Of a DNA stretch of 64,000 nt, positions 23,701 through 35,400 are shown piece by piece. The stretch is taken from the NCBI GenBank assembly GCA_963921425.1, contig OY992832.1:25075489-25139488 (forward strand). The letters run 5' to 3'. The notes below the pieces were generated by a model. The model was not told the DNA's origin. It was given only the letters and a program-made list of their open reading frames with translations, and did not search any database. Position 1 is the first letter of the stretch; every line of letters begins with the position of its first letter. Source of the stretch: Dryas octopetala. Its lineage: Eukaryota; Streptophyta; Magnoliopsida; Rosales; Rosaceae. The position numbers and the translations under genes are program-made.

Positions 23701-25022
23701 GAAGAAAGGTTTTTCTTAGTCGAATGACCCATTGGAATTTCTAGTAAAGTGTTTGGTGAATTTGGTTGAATTGAACTAGGGATTTGATTTGGGATAGAGT
23801 TGCATTTAGACTTGGTTCTAGATTGCCTATGTACCCTTGCAGGATCGAACCACACGTAGATTTAAGTTTAATTTTGGGAAGTAGATGATAAGTGACCCAT
23901 TTAAATGATTTAAGTAATTTGGGTAGGGTTTAAGACCTTGAATTTGATTTGAGAAATTAATTCAAAGACTTTGTGTGTAAAATTAATTTGTGGGAAGTTT
24001 GGTATGAATTTGATTTGGTGACGGTTGTAGATAGATTTAAGTATTGGTTGCCTACATACCGTTGACGGTATCAAATTGAATGTAATTCGTTAGAGAATTT
24101 GTGATTTTTTATTCATTTTGTACCAATTCAAAAAGTTTTGGTTTTGTACCATGAATTTGAATTTGAGAAATGTGTCCATTAATAATTGTGTATCAATTAT
24201 TTGTTCATTGACACGTTTTTTTTTAATTTCATAATGGGCAACTTATTTAGGAAAATCTCATTGGGCTTTGGTTAATTTTCTACCAATTAAATTTTTTGCT
24301 AATTGGCTGGTTTTAGGGGTTGGCTAGCAATCTCAATAGATCACATCCTTGATGCCGATAAAAAAGATAAGGTGCTTTAGAGAAAAAATTTCACGAAATA
24401 CATTAATTAATTTTCTCAAAGGCAGTCCTTGGGTCGAACACCTCAAGGTACCCAAGCTCATTTTATGATGATAAGCCATGATTGCACAAATGTATGGACA
24501 TGCATGCTTGTGATTAACAAAGATCGTGCTAGTAGCGAAAATATGAACAATTCGGTTAGATTTTTTAACGAATTAATTAAATTCAAGTATGTTTGTAAAA
24601 TTAATTATTAATTTCTATTTTTTCATCCTTAAAAAAAATTACAATTTCATCCTTTTTATTTTTGACGAAAATTGTAACGGATTTGACGGTCAATCTTCAT
24701 TTGTAGCTTAAGTCAAGTATGAATCCTCGTTTGGAACACTTACAAGCGAGAGTCCTAACCTAACTCTGACACTTAAATTGAAGGCATTTTCCTAAAATTT
24801 TCCCAAAGAAAAACTATCAAAAGCCTTTTTTTATTATTTATGCATTTAGAAGAATTCACTAAGTTATTAATAATGGGCCCACTTCAAATGATACAACCAT
24901 AGCCTTTGGCTAATTAAGAAAGAGAAAATGATAGAAAAATAGAAAAGAGGTCAAAGGTACATAAAGAAGGTTCAAGAAGACGAAGTAAGGCAGAAGGACA
25001 ACGATAAAAAGAATGAAGCATT
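23701..25022. other. Spacer of unknown origin
   Basis: Contains two diverged copies of a segment reading AGATTTAAGT.. near GATTGCCTA(T/C)(A/G)TACC (about 23828-23870 and 24030-24070). No protein-coding potential is recognised. It may be interior sequence of the Harbinger-related element. Confidence 0.3.
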
Positions 25023-25800
25023 TTAAAGATGAAGTAACACAATATAGCTGAATCTGGGGCAGAAATCTGGTATCAAGAACTGAGAATGATTTAGCATAGA
25101 AGAACTAAAAATTGGGGCCCTGTGCTTCAAGGCCTCACCCACTGTCATTCTCTCTGATGGATCCAAACGCAACATTCTTTCAAGGAGATCCATTTCGTTT
25201 GCATTGACAAAAGGGGAGAACTGCTCCTGTAGGCGTTTTGGTGGTCCCTCATACTCAGACATCCAATTCCAAAAATTGAAAGACGTCTTCTTCTTAGACT
25301 ATGACCAAAACCCTATGGTCGAGTTGCCACCCATCAACCTAAGAAAGTCAAACTACATAAATTAGTGCATAACAAAAGTATGGTGCAAGAAAATTAAAAG
25401 TTAACCTGCATAAAAAATAATACCTATACATTTTTCTTAACAACTTAAACGTTGCATACACTAAACCCTAAGGTTTTTTGATGAAAAATGTGGTCTTTGC
25501 TTAACATGAAGGCAAAGACACACCCTGCTCCCCATATATCACCAGTAGCTTGATATCCTTGGCCCTCGTATACTAGAATCTCAGGAGCCATATATGTAAA
25601 TGAGTTTGCTCTTGTAAAACAAAATATAGTAAAATTTACTAACAAGTTCAAGTAACATTAAATAACAAGGTTGAATAGAGTAACGACTTAGAATAACGAA
25701 ACAAATTATATAATACTCACACGTACTTGAAAGCTTAACACCGTTCTCACATTGATCTTCTCTACAACCTTCGGTCAAACATGTTCCCTCCACAAGCCTA
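25023..25800 (-). pseudogene. Ser/Thr protein kinase pseudogene, copy A
   Basis: On the minus strand an exon at about 25612-25480 encodes kinase subdomains VIII-IX (FTYMAPEILVYEGQGYQATG then DIWGAGCVFAFML). It is preceded by an AG acceptor. A second exon, about 25262-25090, encodes subdomain XI (PPKRLQEQFSPF, ERMLRLDPSERMTVGEALKH), followed by non-kinase sequence where PYF is expected. The style of the C-lobe (LDPSERMT..EALKHP.F) suggests a CMGC-like kinase, but the group is not certain. The N-lobe, HRD and DFG are not seen in this copy, so it is a fragment. Confidence 0.6.
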
Positions 25801-27029
25801 TTAGCTAAGAACCATTGCCATTTTTCACAGTAAAGCTGAAATACAGTACTAATTCAAGTTAAAATTAAAGTTACAAAAGCACATTATATTAAAATAACTC
25901 AATAGCTAGCAATGCAACAACATAAAACATGTATATACAGAAACACAGTAAACCAACCAAGCAAATAGGAAAAAATTGATAATAAATTGCAATACAAGAA
26001 AGTGAAGCTACATGCGGTATTTTTGTGTCATAAAGTAAACCATTCAACCATAGTTTTTTGAAAATAGCTTGGCATACCTTCCAGTGTCGCGGTGTTGATG
26101 TGCGACTAAATTTATCTAAGCTTATTTGGGACCACTATATACCTTCCAATGATTGGCAAGGTATCTACAGTAGTATAACCATTTTTTCGAATATTAACTT
26201 TCAGGGACAACTGGAGAGCTTGGAAAAACTTTGAAATTTCTTCTCTAGCTCTATACTCTTCTTTGAAACTTTGATTTCTAAATTGTGAATGAATGAATTG
26301 TTGAGAGGTAGAAGGGTCTATATATAGGAGCTCAAGAAGACCTGGAAGCACTAGGATTACTTGTCATGGAAGTTTGCTTAGCGTGCAAGTAGCTGTGTGT
26401 GGGCCTTGTGCAGCTGTCATAATTTTTATTACGCGCATACGTAATAAATAAAAGAAAAGCTACAAAATATCGAATTCTAGCAAGATAAATTAAGGAGTTT
26501 TTATATAAAAAGATGATGAATTTTATGTCCAACATGAGGAACATCGAAGACGGAAGACAAAGCGGTAAGTACATTCTGCTTGCCGAGAATGGCAAGTTTT
26601 GCGACCTTCTGGGTCCTCCTCAGAAGTACCTGTATCGTCACTATTTGCATGTCACTCTCAGCTTCCAACAGTACCGAGGCACAAAAAGAACCGCTTGTAA
26701 AGGCAAGTCAAGAACTCTGTAAAACAAGTAGCATATAGACCATATAGTTTGTTGTTCAAATGATGTGTCATTACATATTTAATGCAACTTTTTAGGGTTG
26801 TCTGAGCACATGTGGTATGATCACCAAGTGCTATAGCATTATGTATACTTTCTAGTTTTAAAAATATATAAATTTTATTTAAAATATGCACACAGTTTAG
26901 TATATTATTAAAGGTCGTTCCAAATTAATATATGGCACCATCAATGTACCATTTACTGTATACAACTCATATAGAATGAAATACACGATAATGAAGCCAT
27001 GTTATTTTATCTAACAAAAGATGAGAATA
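25801..27029. other. Spacer between the kinase copies
   Basis: Holds an unidentified minus-strand open frame (26351-26112, containing FKEEYRAREEISKFFQALQL). A plus-strand frame at 26513-26722 (GKYILLAENGKFCDLLGPPQ) also has no recognised domain. Either could be another decayed exon. No repeat structure was found. Confidence 0.3.
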
Positions 27030-27715
27030 CTACATTTTGGTGAAATAAGGATGCTTCAAGGCCTCACCCACTGTCATTCTCTCTGATAGATCTAAACGTA
27101 GTATTCCTTCAAGGAAATCCATTCCATCCGCATCGACAAGGGGGAAGAACTGCTCCCGCAGACGTTTTGGTGGTATCTCATACTCAGACATCCAATTCCA
27201 AAAATTGAAATGGATTACGACCAAAACTTTAGGGTCGAGCCTCCACCCATCAGCCTAAGAAAGTCAAACCACATAAATTAGTGCATAACAAAAGTACGGT
27301 GCAATGAAATTAAAAGTTAACTTGCATAAAAAATAATATCTATACATTTTTCTTAACAACTTAAACCTTGCACTAAACCCTAAGGTTTTTTTTATGGAAA
27401 AGGTGGTATTTGCTTAACATGAAGACAAAGACACACCCTGTCCCCATACATCACCAGCAGCTTGATATCCTTGGCCCTCGTATACTAGAATCGCTGGGGC
27501 CATATAAATGAAAGTTTGATCCTGTAAAACAAAATATAGTAAAATTAACTAACAAGTTCAAGTAACATTAAATAATAAAGATGAATATAGTAACGACTTA
27601 GAATAAGGAAACAAATTATATAATACTCACAAAGGAATCACCGACATCTGTCAACTTCAATATCTCAGTGCTTTCGTCAATCAAACAATTGGCAGGCTTC
27701 ATATCTCTATGCCTG
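27030..27715 (-). pseudogene. Ser/Thr protein kinase pseudogene, copy B (tandem duplicate of A)
   Basis: Three minus-strand blocks in kinase order. About 27715-27628 reads RHRDMKPANCLIDESTEILK then LTDVGDSF: the HRD and DFG loops, with DVG replacing DFG. About 27522-27420 reads FIYMAPAILVYEGQGYQAAG, where the conserved APE is changed to APA; a frame change follows. About 27224-27030 reads PPKRLREQFFPLVDADGMDF then LEGILRLDLSERMTVGEALK and HPYF. Flanking and intronic sequence is highly similar to copy A (25265-25730), so the pair arose by tandem duplication. The altered DFG and APE motifs and the shift argue for a pseudogene. Confidence 0.65.
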
Positions 27716-27849
27716 CATTTGTGCATGTGAATGTGTATTTGTGCGTGTGAAGTTTCTTCTGCATCTGTTTTTTGATATCTTTTGGTGATGATTTGGTTGC
27801 TTGAAAAATAGCTTTTGTTTTAGTAATAAATTGTCAAAAAAGATAATAA

Positions 27850-28250
27850 AGGAAAGAAAAAGGTTGGAGTCACTATTAGTGGGTCTTAAGTTATTGCCTA
27901 CAGATTGAAATTCGTTGCCATATCCTTTTGCGTCAAAACAAATTCATTGCCTATTGGTAAACATTCGTTGTCACATGGATATTTACAATACACGTGAAAA
28001 CTTTGGCCAAATTCTTTTATGCGACAAATTTCGTACCTTATCGAGATGATTGCGTCGTCGCCTAAGGTAAATTTCATTTCCAGCCACTGCATGCATACTA
28101 ATTGGTGACGAATTGTGTAGTTTGTCACCCGTACTCCATCCTTAGATTCTCGTAAAACTAGTTAGGATGAATTATTGGAGACACATATAAAAATTTGTCA
28201 CATATTCCCCTCTTTTGGTAACGAATTGCATGTCGTCACCAAAAATCTCG
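27850..28250. repeat. Degenerate array of ATTCGTTGCC-type short repeats
   Basis: Loose copies of AATTCGTTGCC, CATTCGTTGTCAC, ACGAATTGTGTAGTTTGTCA and GAATTGCATGTCGTCACC in both orientations. They resemble the subterminal repeats of CACTA elements such as the one at 49638, but are decayed. Terminal CACTA sequences were not found. Confidence 0.35.
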
Positions 28251-28639
28251 TCCCAAAAAGGTCATATGAGAGGAAGAGAATCCAAGTGGTGTGATGTCGG
28301 TAGTGTCGCGAATTTTGATGTTTGTTGTGCCACCTTAGGCGGTCTGATGGTCGATATAAGGTCATTAGGAGGACGACGTCATCGATAGTTTTCCAATGTA
28401 TATGATGCTTACCTTTACTGTGCTTTTTGAGTGTAGATAATGTTCCGGTTGACAACTTGGACTAATGGCATGGTCTTGTTTTTTATCACCTCTAGTTTAG
28501 ATCTTTTCTTGGGCATGTCATTGATGTTGTTGACCCTTTTAAACTTGTTATTTTTATTTGTTGACTTATAAATATTTCGAACATTTATCCTATATTTTGG
28601 GGCGTCACATTGATTACTTCTTGGTTAATAATCTTTGAA

Positions 28640-29410
28640 CTAGTCATTCACTAACATTTTAACTCTCTTAATCTCAAGAAAACATGTGTCTCCACAGAAT
28701 TTTTGGGAAGAGAAATCAACGGTCATCATCTTATTCCTTATATCCAAGATATTTGCAATTTTCATCAAACCATGCATGGTTCCTCAATACTTCTCGAATT
28801 TTGGTAGCATATTTGATGTCATTTTCTTCATTTCAGGGGATTGCCAACCTAATCGTACAAACATTTGGAAAATGAAGATTGGCAATGGGATACGTGGACC
28901 CAAAGAATTTCTCTATCACATCATAAAAATTCTTCAATTTAGTCTTTGCTGAATCCTCTTCATCGGGAACTCTTTTGTATAGGGACTCACACATTATCAT
29001 ACGTACAAAAAAATGTTTGTATATGAATATCGTGGTAAGCACGATATATGTAAAGTTTCATATCCACCTAGTTTTGGAAACAAATTTCAACTTTTTAGTG
29101 CTTGGAACTCGATCTTAATTGTCGAGCAGCCTTAAAAAATATTTTCCTTTCTTTTGCGCTCGGGTTCAAAATGCAACATTAGAATAAATAACCTTAATGC
29201 TATTTTTTATCGTATCTAACTCATCCCTTACTACAAAGTTTATAATGTACTCACAACAATGCATGTCAAAAAACACTCCTTGCAACATTAATGATCTAGA
29301 AGATGACTTCCCCAAAACTATATCAATCATGGCATCATTGATTATAAAATTATCTACCCTTAAAGTGGATAACATACAGTTAATATTCCATTCTAATAAG
29401 TAAGCCATTC
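28640..29410 (-). pseudogene. hAT transposase relic (RICESLEEPER/DAYSLEEPER-like)
   Basis: Minus-strand reading from 29410: LLEWNINCMLSTLRVDN then FIINDAMIDIVLGK, MLQGVFFDMHCCEYIINFVV, DELDTIKNSIKVI.SNVAFW. Later come SLYKRVPDEEDSAKTKLKNF and YPIANLHFPNVCTIRLAI. These follow the order of the central region of plant hAT transposases of the RICESLEEPER type. Stops separate the blocks and the BED finger and C-terminal dimerisation domain are absent. Confidence 0.7.
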
Positions 29411-29990
29411 AAATTAAGAATAACATTAGTATACTAATCAATTACATCATATTCTATCAAAATGATCTACAGTTGACAAATCTCCTCTTGGAGTTCGAAG
29501 GAGATCATCTTGAAGCTGTAAGATACGATTTTGAGATAGTGAACTGTAACAGCTCTCCAAATAATTCCATGTCACCTAGGCTAAAGTCAACCTAGCAATA
29601 GTTGATAAAACAACAAGAGTTAATGAAGTATTAATCCAATATAAAATCATTTGATCATATTGAATCCAAAGCTCATACGCTAAATTCACTTTGTCAATTT
29701 TTTCCAACATCATCTTTCAAAAAGCAAGGTGGACGAGATTTGGTAACATCATATAGCCTATAAGATTTTGACTACGCATAATGAGAGTGATTTGGGCTAG
29801 CCTGATGAGAACACTTGGTGGCCTACTCTACATGTTGTATAGCCACTTTCATCTACCACTGCCACGTTGTAGTTTCCATTATTGTATTTGAATATTGCAA
29901 ATTTATAATTAATGTCATTATTAAATCATTAGTACTTAAAAATTTTAGACATGTACTTCAATCCAAGTTCTTACATGCTTGGATCGGAAG
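29411..29990. other. Spacer
   Basis: No supported feature. It could include the decayed 5' half of the hAT relic. Confidence 0.35.
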
Positions 29991-31065
29991 TTGAGGGACT
30001 TGTGTTTGTGGATAAATCCACATGCATTCAACAGCTAATCACAATCCAACACGTGGCAAATTAGGCCCTACTTTCTGTTCTGACTTTTCAATGGTCATCT
30101 TGGTCAGACCCAACTATCTATGTCATCATGCCAACTCAGTAATACAAATATACACTTGGGATCGGCTGTTACCTTTAGGAGATCCATGTCCAATCTAAAC
30201 TGACATTAAGATCCACCAAAACTCGAAAGATCATCTTTCTTCAGGCATTTTCAGTTCGGCTTGGATCCGAGTATTATCCTATCTCCAACCACAATTGTTT
30301 TACATTTGAATGAATATCTACACCTTCACTTGATCGATTCAACTCAGTTCATCTACAAGTCTTCAAGATCCGATCATTCAAGGATTTTATATCAATAGAT
30401 GGAGACATTAATTGACGCATGTGTTCGGCTCGGCTCGGCTTTCCACCGCCCTTCTAGAAGATTCAGTTAGGACGAACCGCCATACACAAGTGCACTTGAC
30501 ATAACCTCCTAACATACTTGAAAACTCAGCTCATAGCCATGACTATTAGGGCATCTCACTTGATCAAGCCATGCTTCCATTCAATACAGCATGAATGTAA
30601 AGGCACTTGGTAGATGTGCATGCTACTGTTCCTGACTGAAGACGTGGCTCATCCTCATCCATTCATCCACATGCAGGTAACTTAGCCAATACATCTTCCT
30701 TTGCCTATATAAACTAACTTATATGCACAAAGGAAGGGTTCACAAAACCCTACAAACTACACACAAGCACTTGAGAATAACCCAGAAGATCTTATATTGT
30801 TCTTCCATATTCTCCTAAGTTCATCATTTGTTCTTGCCCAAACACCTTCAACTATACTTCACTGACTTCATCATCGGAGCATAGTTGGCTGGTACCACAC
30901 CCGTCCTATCTTCTTTGATCTTTGTTTATGCAGGAAGATATCATCAACCAGCAAATCAACAAGATTTAATCATCATAAGTCACCATCCAAATCATCTCCC
31001 ACTTCTTCATCAGCCAGATCATCCACTTAAGTTATTGCATCATTAAGCGGATTTTTGCATCAACA
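29990..31065 (+). mobile_element. Putative solo LTR or LTR promoter region
   Basis: Composition differs from its flanks (higher C content). A TATA box GCCTATATAAACT (about 30703-30715) is followed by an A/C-rich leader (ACAAAACCCTACAAACTACA) and ends near TTTTTGCATCAACA. That layout is typical of a plant LTR U3-R-U5. I could not define TG...CA ends with a target duplication, so the borders are approximate. Confidence 0.4.
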
Positions 31066-31422
31066 AACATAAATTAAACTAAAAAAACAACATTGTTTCA
31101 CATGAGTCGGACTAGCCCAATCTAGCCATTTTACACACCTTTTAAATAAATGTGCATATAGATTCATTAAACAAAAGATTAACATAAGAACAATATATAC
31201 TACAAAAGAAAATAATTCAATGTATGCTTAATATACATACAATTGCTTTGGAGGCACCTCAATAAGCTACAAGAAGAAATATACAACATTTCAGCAACCA
31301 AGAACCAAGACAAGTCACAAGTGTAATTCGTGAGGATATGAGACGCTTACCCAATAAACAAGGGTTTACATGAATTTGGTTGCATACCATATGAATCAAG
31401 CCTAATATGCAAATCCATATCA
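31066..31422. other. Spacer
   Basis: AT-rich; nothing recognised. Confidence 0.4.
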
Positions 31423-32050
31423 ACACATATTATTTGTAATGTGCTTAGATAACTGATCTTTTTTTTTTTTTTTTTTTTTCCTTTGCTTATGCATTCACCA
31501 TCTTTTTCTTGGCTGTCACATTTTTTCCAAATTTTAGAGTTATATATAGCAACCTCCAAATATGTCTAAATGATTCTTACAATATTTTTCATTTTATCAT
31601 AAAATAACTGAATCTTGATTCTTGCAAGGCTTCTTCTTTAGTCTTCATTATCTTTCTCATATTGTCTGTCAAATAGAGCATCAAATTTTACACCATGAAC
31701 CAGCCGGGCACCCACAAAAACATAGCATCCACCCACAAAAACACATATTATTTGTAATGTGCTTAGCTAACTTATCTTTTTTTTTTTTTTTTTTTTTTTC
31801 TTTTGCTTATGCATTCATCCATCTTTTTCTTGGCTGTCACATTTATTCCAAATTTTAGAGTTATATATAGCAACCTCTAAATATGTCTAAATGATTCTTA
31901 CAATATTTTGCATTCTATCATAAAATCACTCAATCTTGGTTCTTGCAAGGCTTATTCTTTAGTCTTCATTATTTTTCTCATTTTGTGTGTCAAATAGAGT
32001 ATCAAATTTTACACCATCAACTAGTCGGGCGCCCACAAAAACATAGCATC
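31423..32050. repeat. 318-bp tandem duplication
   Basis: Unit one (31423-31740) and unit two (31741 to about 32050) share ACACATATTATTTGTAATGT, a T run of 22-23, TTGGCTGTCACATTT and TTCTTGCAAGGCTT. Both end in CCCACAAAAACATAGCATC. Differences are scattered substitutions and small indels, so the duplication is not recent. No gene lies inside. Confidence 0.85.
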
Positions 32051-32480
32051 ACCTAAACCATAGACAAATGAATTCAATATATGCGCAATAAAAAAGATCC
32101 CAATTGATACGTGTGAGAGAGGCTGGTATATATAGATAGAATACATAGATAGATAAGATTTTACATTTTTTCTTTTATATAGATACCTCTATATCAGATC
32201 TGTTATTTCTTTAAACTAAAAATAAAACTGAAAAAAAAATGTACTAAAAAAGAGAAAAAAAAAAAAAACTGAAAAGGGAATTCCCAAAAAAATGAAAAAG
32301 GAATGTACCAAAGAAGAAAAAAACTGAAAAGGAATGCACCAAAAGAGAAAACAAAAATGAAAAAAAGTAAATGCGAAGAAATACAAATAACCTACACTAC
32401 CCATACAAAGATATTAGATACCGAACTCTAACGCAAAACACACTCTCTCTCGATTTCGAATTTGAAAACCAAAGGACGCA
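32051..32480 (+). promoter_or_regulatory. Upstream region of the STR12-like gene
   Basis: A-rich stretch (32220-32390, runs of GAAAAA) followed by a CT-rich leader (ACACACTCTCTCTCG) just before the ATG at 32481. No definite TATA box near the start. Confidence 0.35.
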
Positions 32481-35400
32481 ATGTCAATGTTAAGAGCTAC
32501 TCATATGACACCAATAGCGCCTGCAGCTCTCAGTGCTCTTAGACTATCTTTGAGTCCCAATCTCAGCCTCTCTTCTCTTTCAAACGTTCACAAAATCTCT
32601 ACTTGTGCACCTTCCCAGACTTTTCTCTCCCAAACCTTCAAACCAACTTCGCCTCATCCCTCTTCTTTGAGCGTGAAGCGGGTTCTGCTGCGTACTGTTG
32701 GTCATCCATGTCCCAAGGGTGCAGGTGGCTCGTAACTTCCAAACCCACTTTTTATTTTCTTCATGCTTTCTAAGTATTGGTTGGTTTTAAATTCTTGTTG
32801 TTGTTCTTTTCTGTTTGGTTCTTGATAAAAGTGGAGGTGTAGGAAAGGAATGAAATTTCTTAGTTTCATGTCATCTGTTGCTTAGAAAAATTGGTAATCG
32901 AAATGCTGAATTATAAGACTAAACTATAATCCAGCAGGGATATGAAAGAATGAAATATCATTTGGATATTTAGTTCTAAGGTTTTTTCCTAATTGAGAAA
33001 TTCCTCTTTAGTTTGATGAATTACTGACTGGAGAGAAGAATATTGCTATTTAGTTATGAGGTAATTTACCCTTTGGATATGAGATTTTCAATGACCCTTG
33101 AGACCATGACTCTGCATTTCCTGAGCGTAATAGCATTATGATTTGATATTTTCTTGTGTTTGATCAATTGAAGAATACAAGGAAATACAGAGAAGACAAA
33201 TACCATTTTGGGAACTCTTACTGGGAGTCAATTGTCTATTCAAATCTCACCTATTTTATAGGTAATTTAGGAGAAAATATGTTCTTATTTTTCTTCTCCC
33301 CCCCTCCCCCCTCCTTCAATTTCATTAATATCTACTGTTTAGAAAACTGAATCAGACCAGTTGATCCCACTGGGTTAATGGAAATTGGTCGGCTGACTGA
33401 TTGGGTTCTTTTTTTACTCAGAACTGGTTTCTGCATCTATTGATCCTTGTTGAAGATATTCAAACCAATGTAGTCTTATTTTTCCTTTTAATTTTTAAAC
33501 ACACAATGGGTGCTAACTTCTTGTCGTATGTGATCATTTCAAAATTGAAACTTGTCTTCCATGGTTACATATTCTCGTTTTTGTTACACTGATTTTTTTG
33601 ACAATAAAGAACTTATGAATGTGTAAACTAAACATGCATCAGCATAGCACTTCATTACCTGACATGTCAATTCATAGGAAGAACTGTTCCCTAAATCATA
33701 GTAGAGCTCAAGCTCTCTAGAATCAAAATTACTGAACTAGAGCTCAACCGTGCCTAGAACCTAAGCTTGAACTGGCTTGTGATTTGACTCATTAGAAATA
33801 TAGTCTTATGATGCATCAGAGGCGATCTGTTGAGGACCTAAGTTGAGGACTTAACTTGAGGACCACATTGTTGGGTCCCACCCCTCAATGTTGTCCAATG
33901 ATCTGAATCGTCCATTTTTTAGCCATTTGAGTATCACTTCGATCATTTTAGTGTTTAAAACACTATTTATATCTTTATTTGATCATAATTAAATGACCAA
34001 AAAATCTCCAATTTGGATGGTTTTTGCACAGATGATCCTTTAACAACGACCTGAAAAATGGACTGTTCAGATCATGACGTCACATTGCAGGGTTGGCCCT
34101 ACATGTGGTCCTCAAGTTAAGTCCTCAGCTTAGGTCCTCACTAGATTGCCTCCGTATTATGTGTATATATATATATATATATATATTAATGTGCATGTAT
34201 GCATAAACACAAATGAGCTGGCTTGTGAGCATCGGAGTTGAGCCTACCTTGTGGTTTGTGAGGCTGAAATATCCCTCTTTCAATCGTGAAAGGCTGAAGG
34301 CAAGCTGCCTGGTTTGTTTAAGTACTTGAATTTGTTTTACGGGTCGTTTGGATGGAGAGAAATAAAAGGATTTTTGAGGACGATAAGGAGGAGGAGGTGG
34401 ATAATTTTTGGGAGAGAGATTGGTTTTGGGCTTCCTTATGGGCGTCAGTCACTCCAGGTTTTTGGGATTTCCTGTTTTCTGCAACTTTGTCAAATTGGGT
34501 TTGTGTATAAGGGATTGGTGTTTGCTGGTTTGCTATAATGTTGTTCTCTGTTGCTTCTTTATTATCCTAGAATTTTCTATCTAGGATCCTTTAGAAAAGT
34601 GGACATCTTGTTCACTGTGTTGTACTTTGTACACCTTATTTTTCTTTTAATGAAAATCTGTTTCTCATTAAAAAAAATCTTCTTACCAACAGTGCCCAAT
34701 GTTGGCAGTGGGTTTATTTATTCTTTTCTAATGCTAGTATGCTTCCTGTTAAGTGAAAAGACTAAAGAATTTTATGTTCTCTATCTCTCACATGTGGCCA
34801 CACACATTTGCACGCTCTAACTCTCACTCATTTACACTGTATGATATTCATTTCCTTGTTGAAGAGTTGTAAGTTCTATTTCTTTCAGCTTCGTTCAGTG
34901 CTGGAAGTAGCTCTGGTGATGGAAGGGAAATATTGGTGCAGCACTTGCTTGTTAAAGAAGACAACCTTAAGCTTCTGTTAGATCTTCAGCAGAGAATTTT
35001 AGGAGGTTAGTTTCCATAACATTTATAGATAAGAGGTCAAAAATCAAGTTGTTATTTTAGCATTAATATGAGAAAGCTTCAAAACCTTTGAATTTCGCAG
35101 TTTTTAATATAAACTTTTTATTGAATGCCACGTTCGTCAATCATAATGGTGGACTGTTTGTCCATCTCCTTTTGTATATATGTACTTTTTTGTCTATAAA
35201 ATTTTTGTTTCCTATTAAAAAAAAATCAACCATAAGGTGAAATCTGTAAATTTTCAAATTTGACACTCTTCTAAATTTTCCTTTTGATGCCATTTGTCAC
35301 ATTCAGGCGAGGACCTAAGTGATCTTGCTGCGGAATACTCCATATGTCCATCCAAAGAAGAGGGGGGAATGCTTGGGTGGGTGAGAAAGGGGCAAATGGT

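Noticed and set aside
32216-32404. Phe-rich minus-strand frame
   Set aside because: Produced by A-rich runs on the plus strand upstream of STR12.
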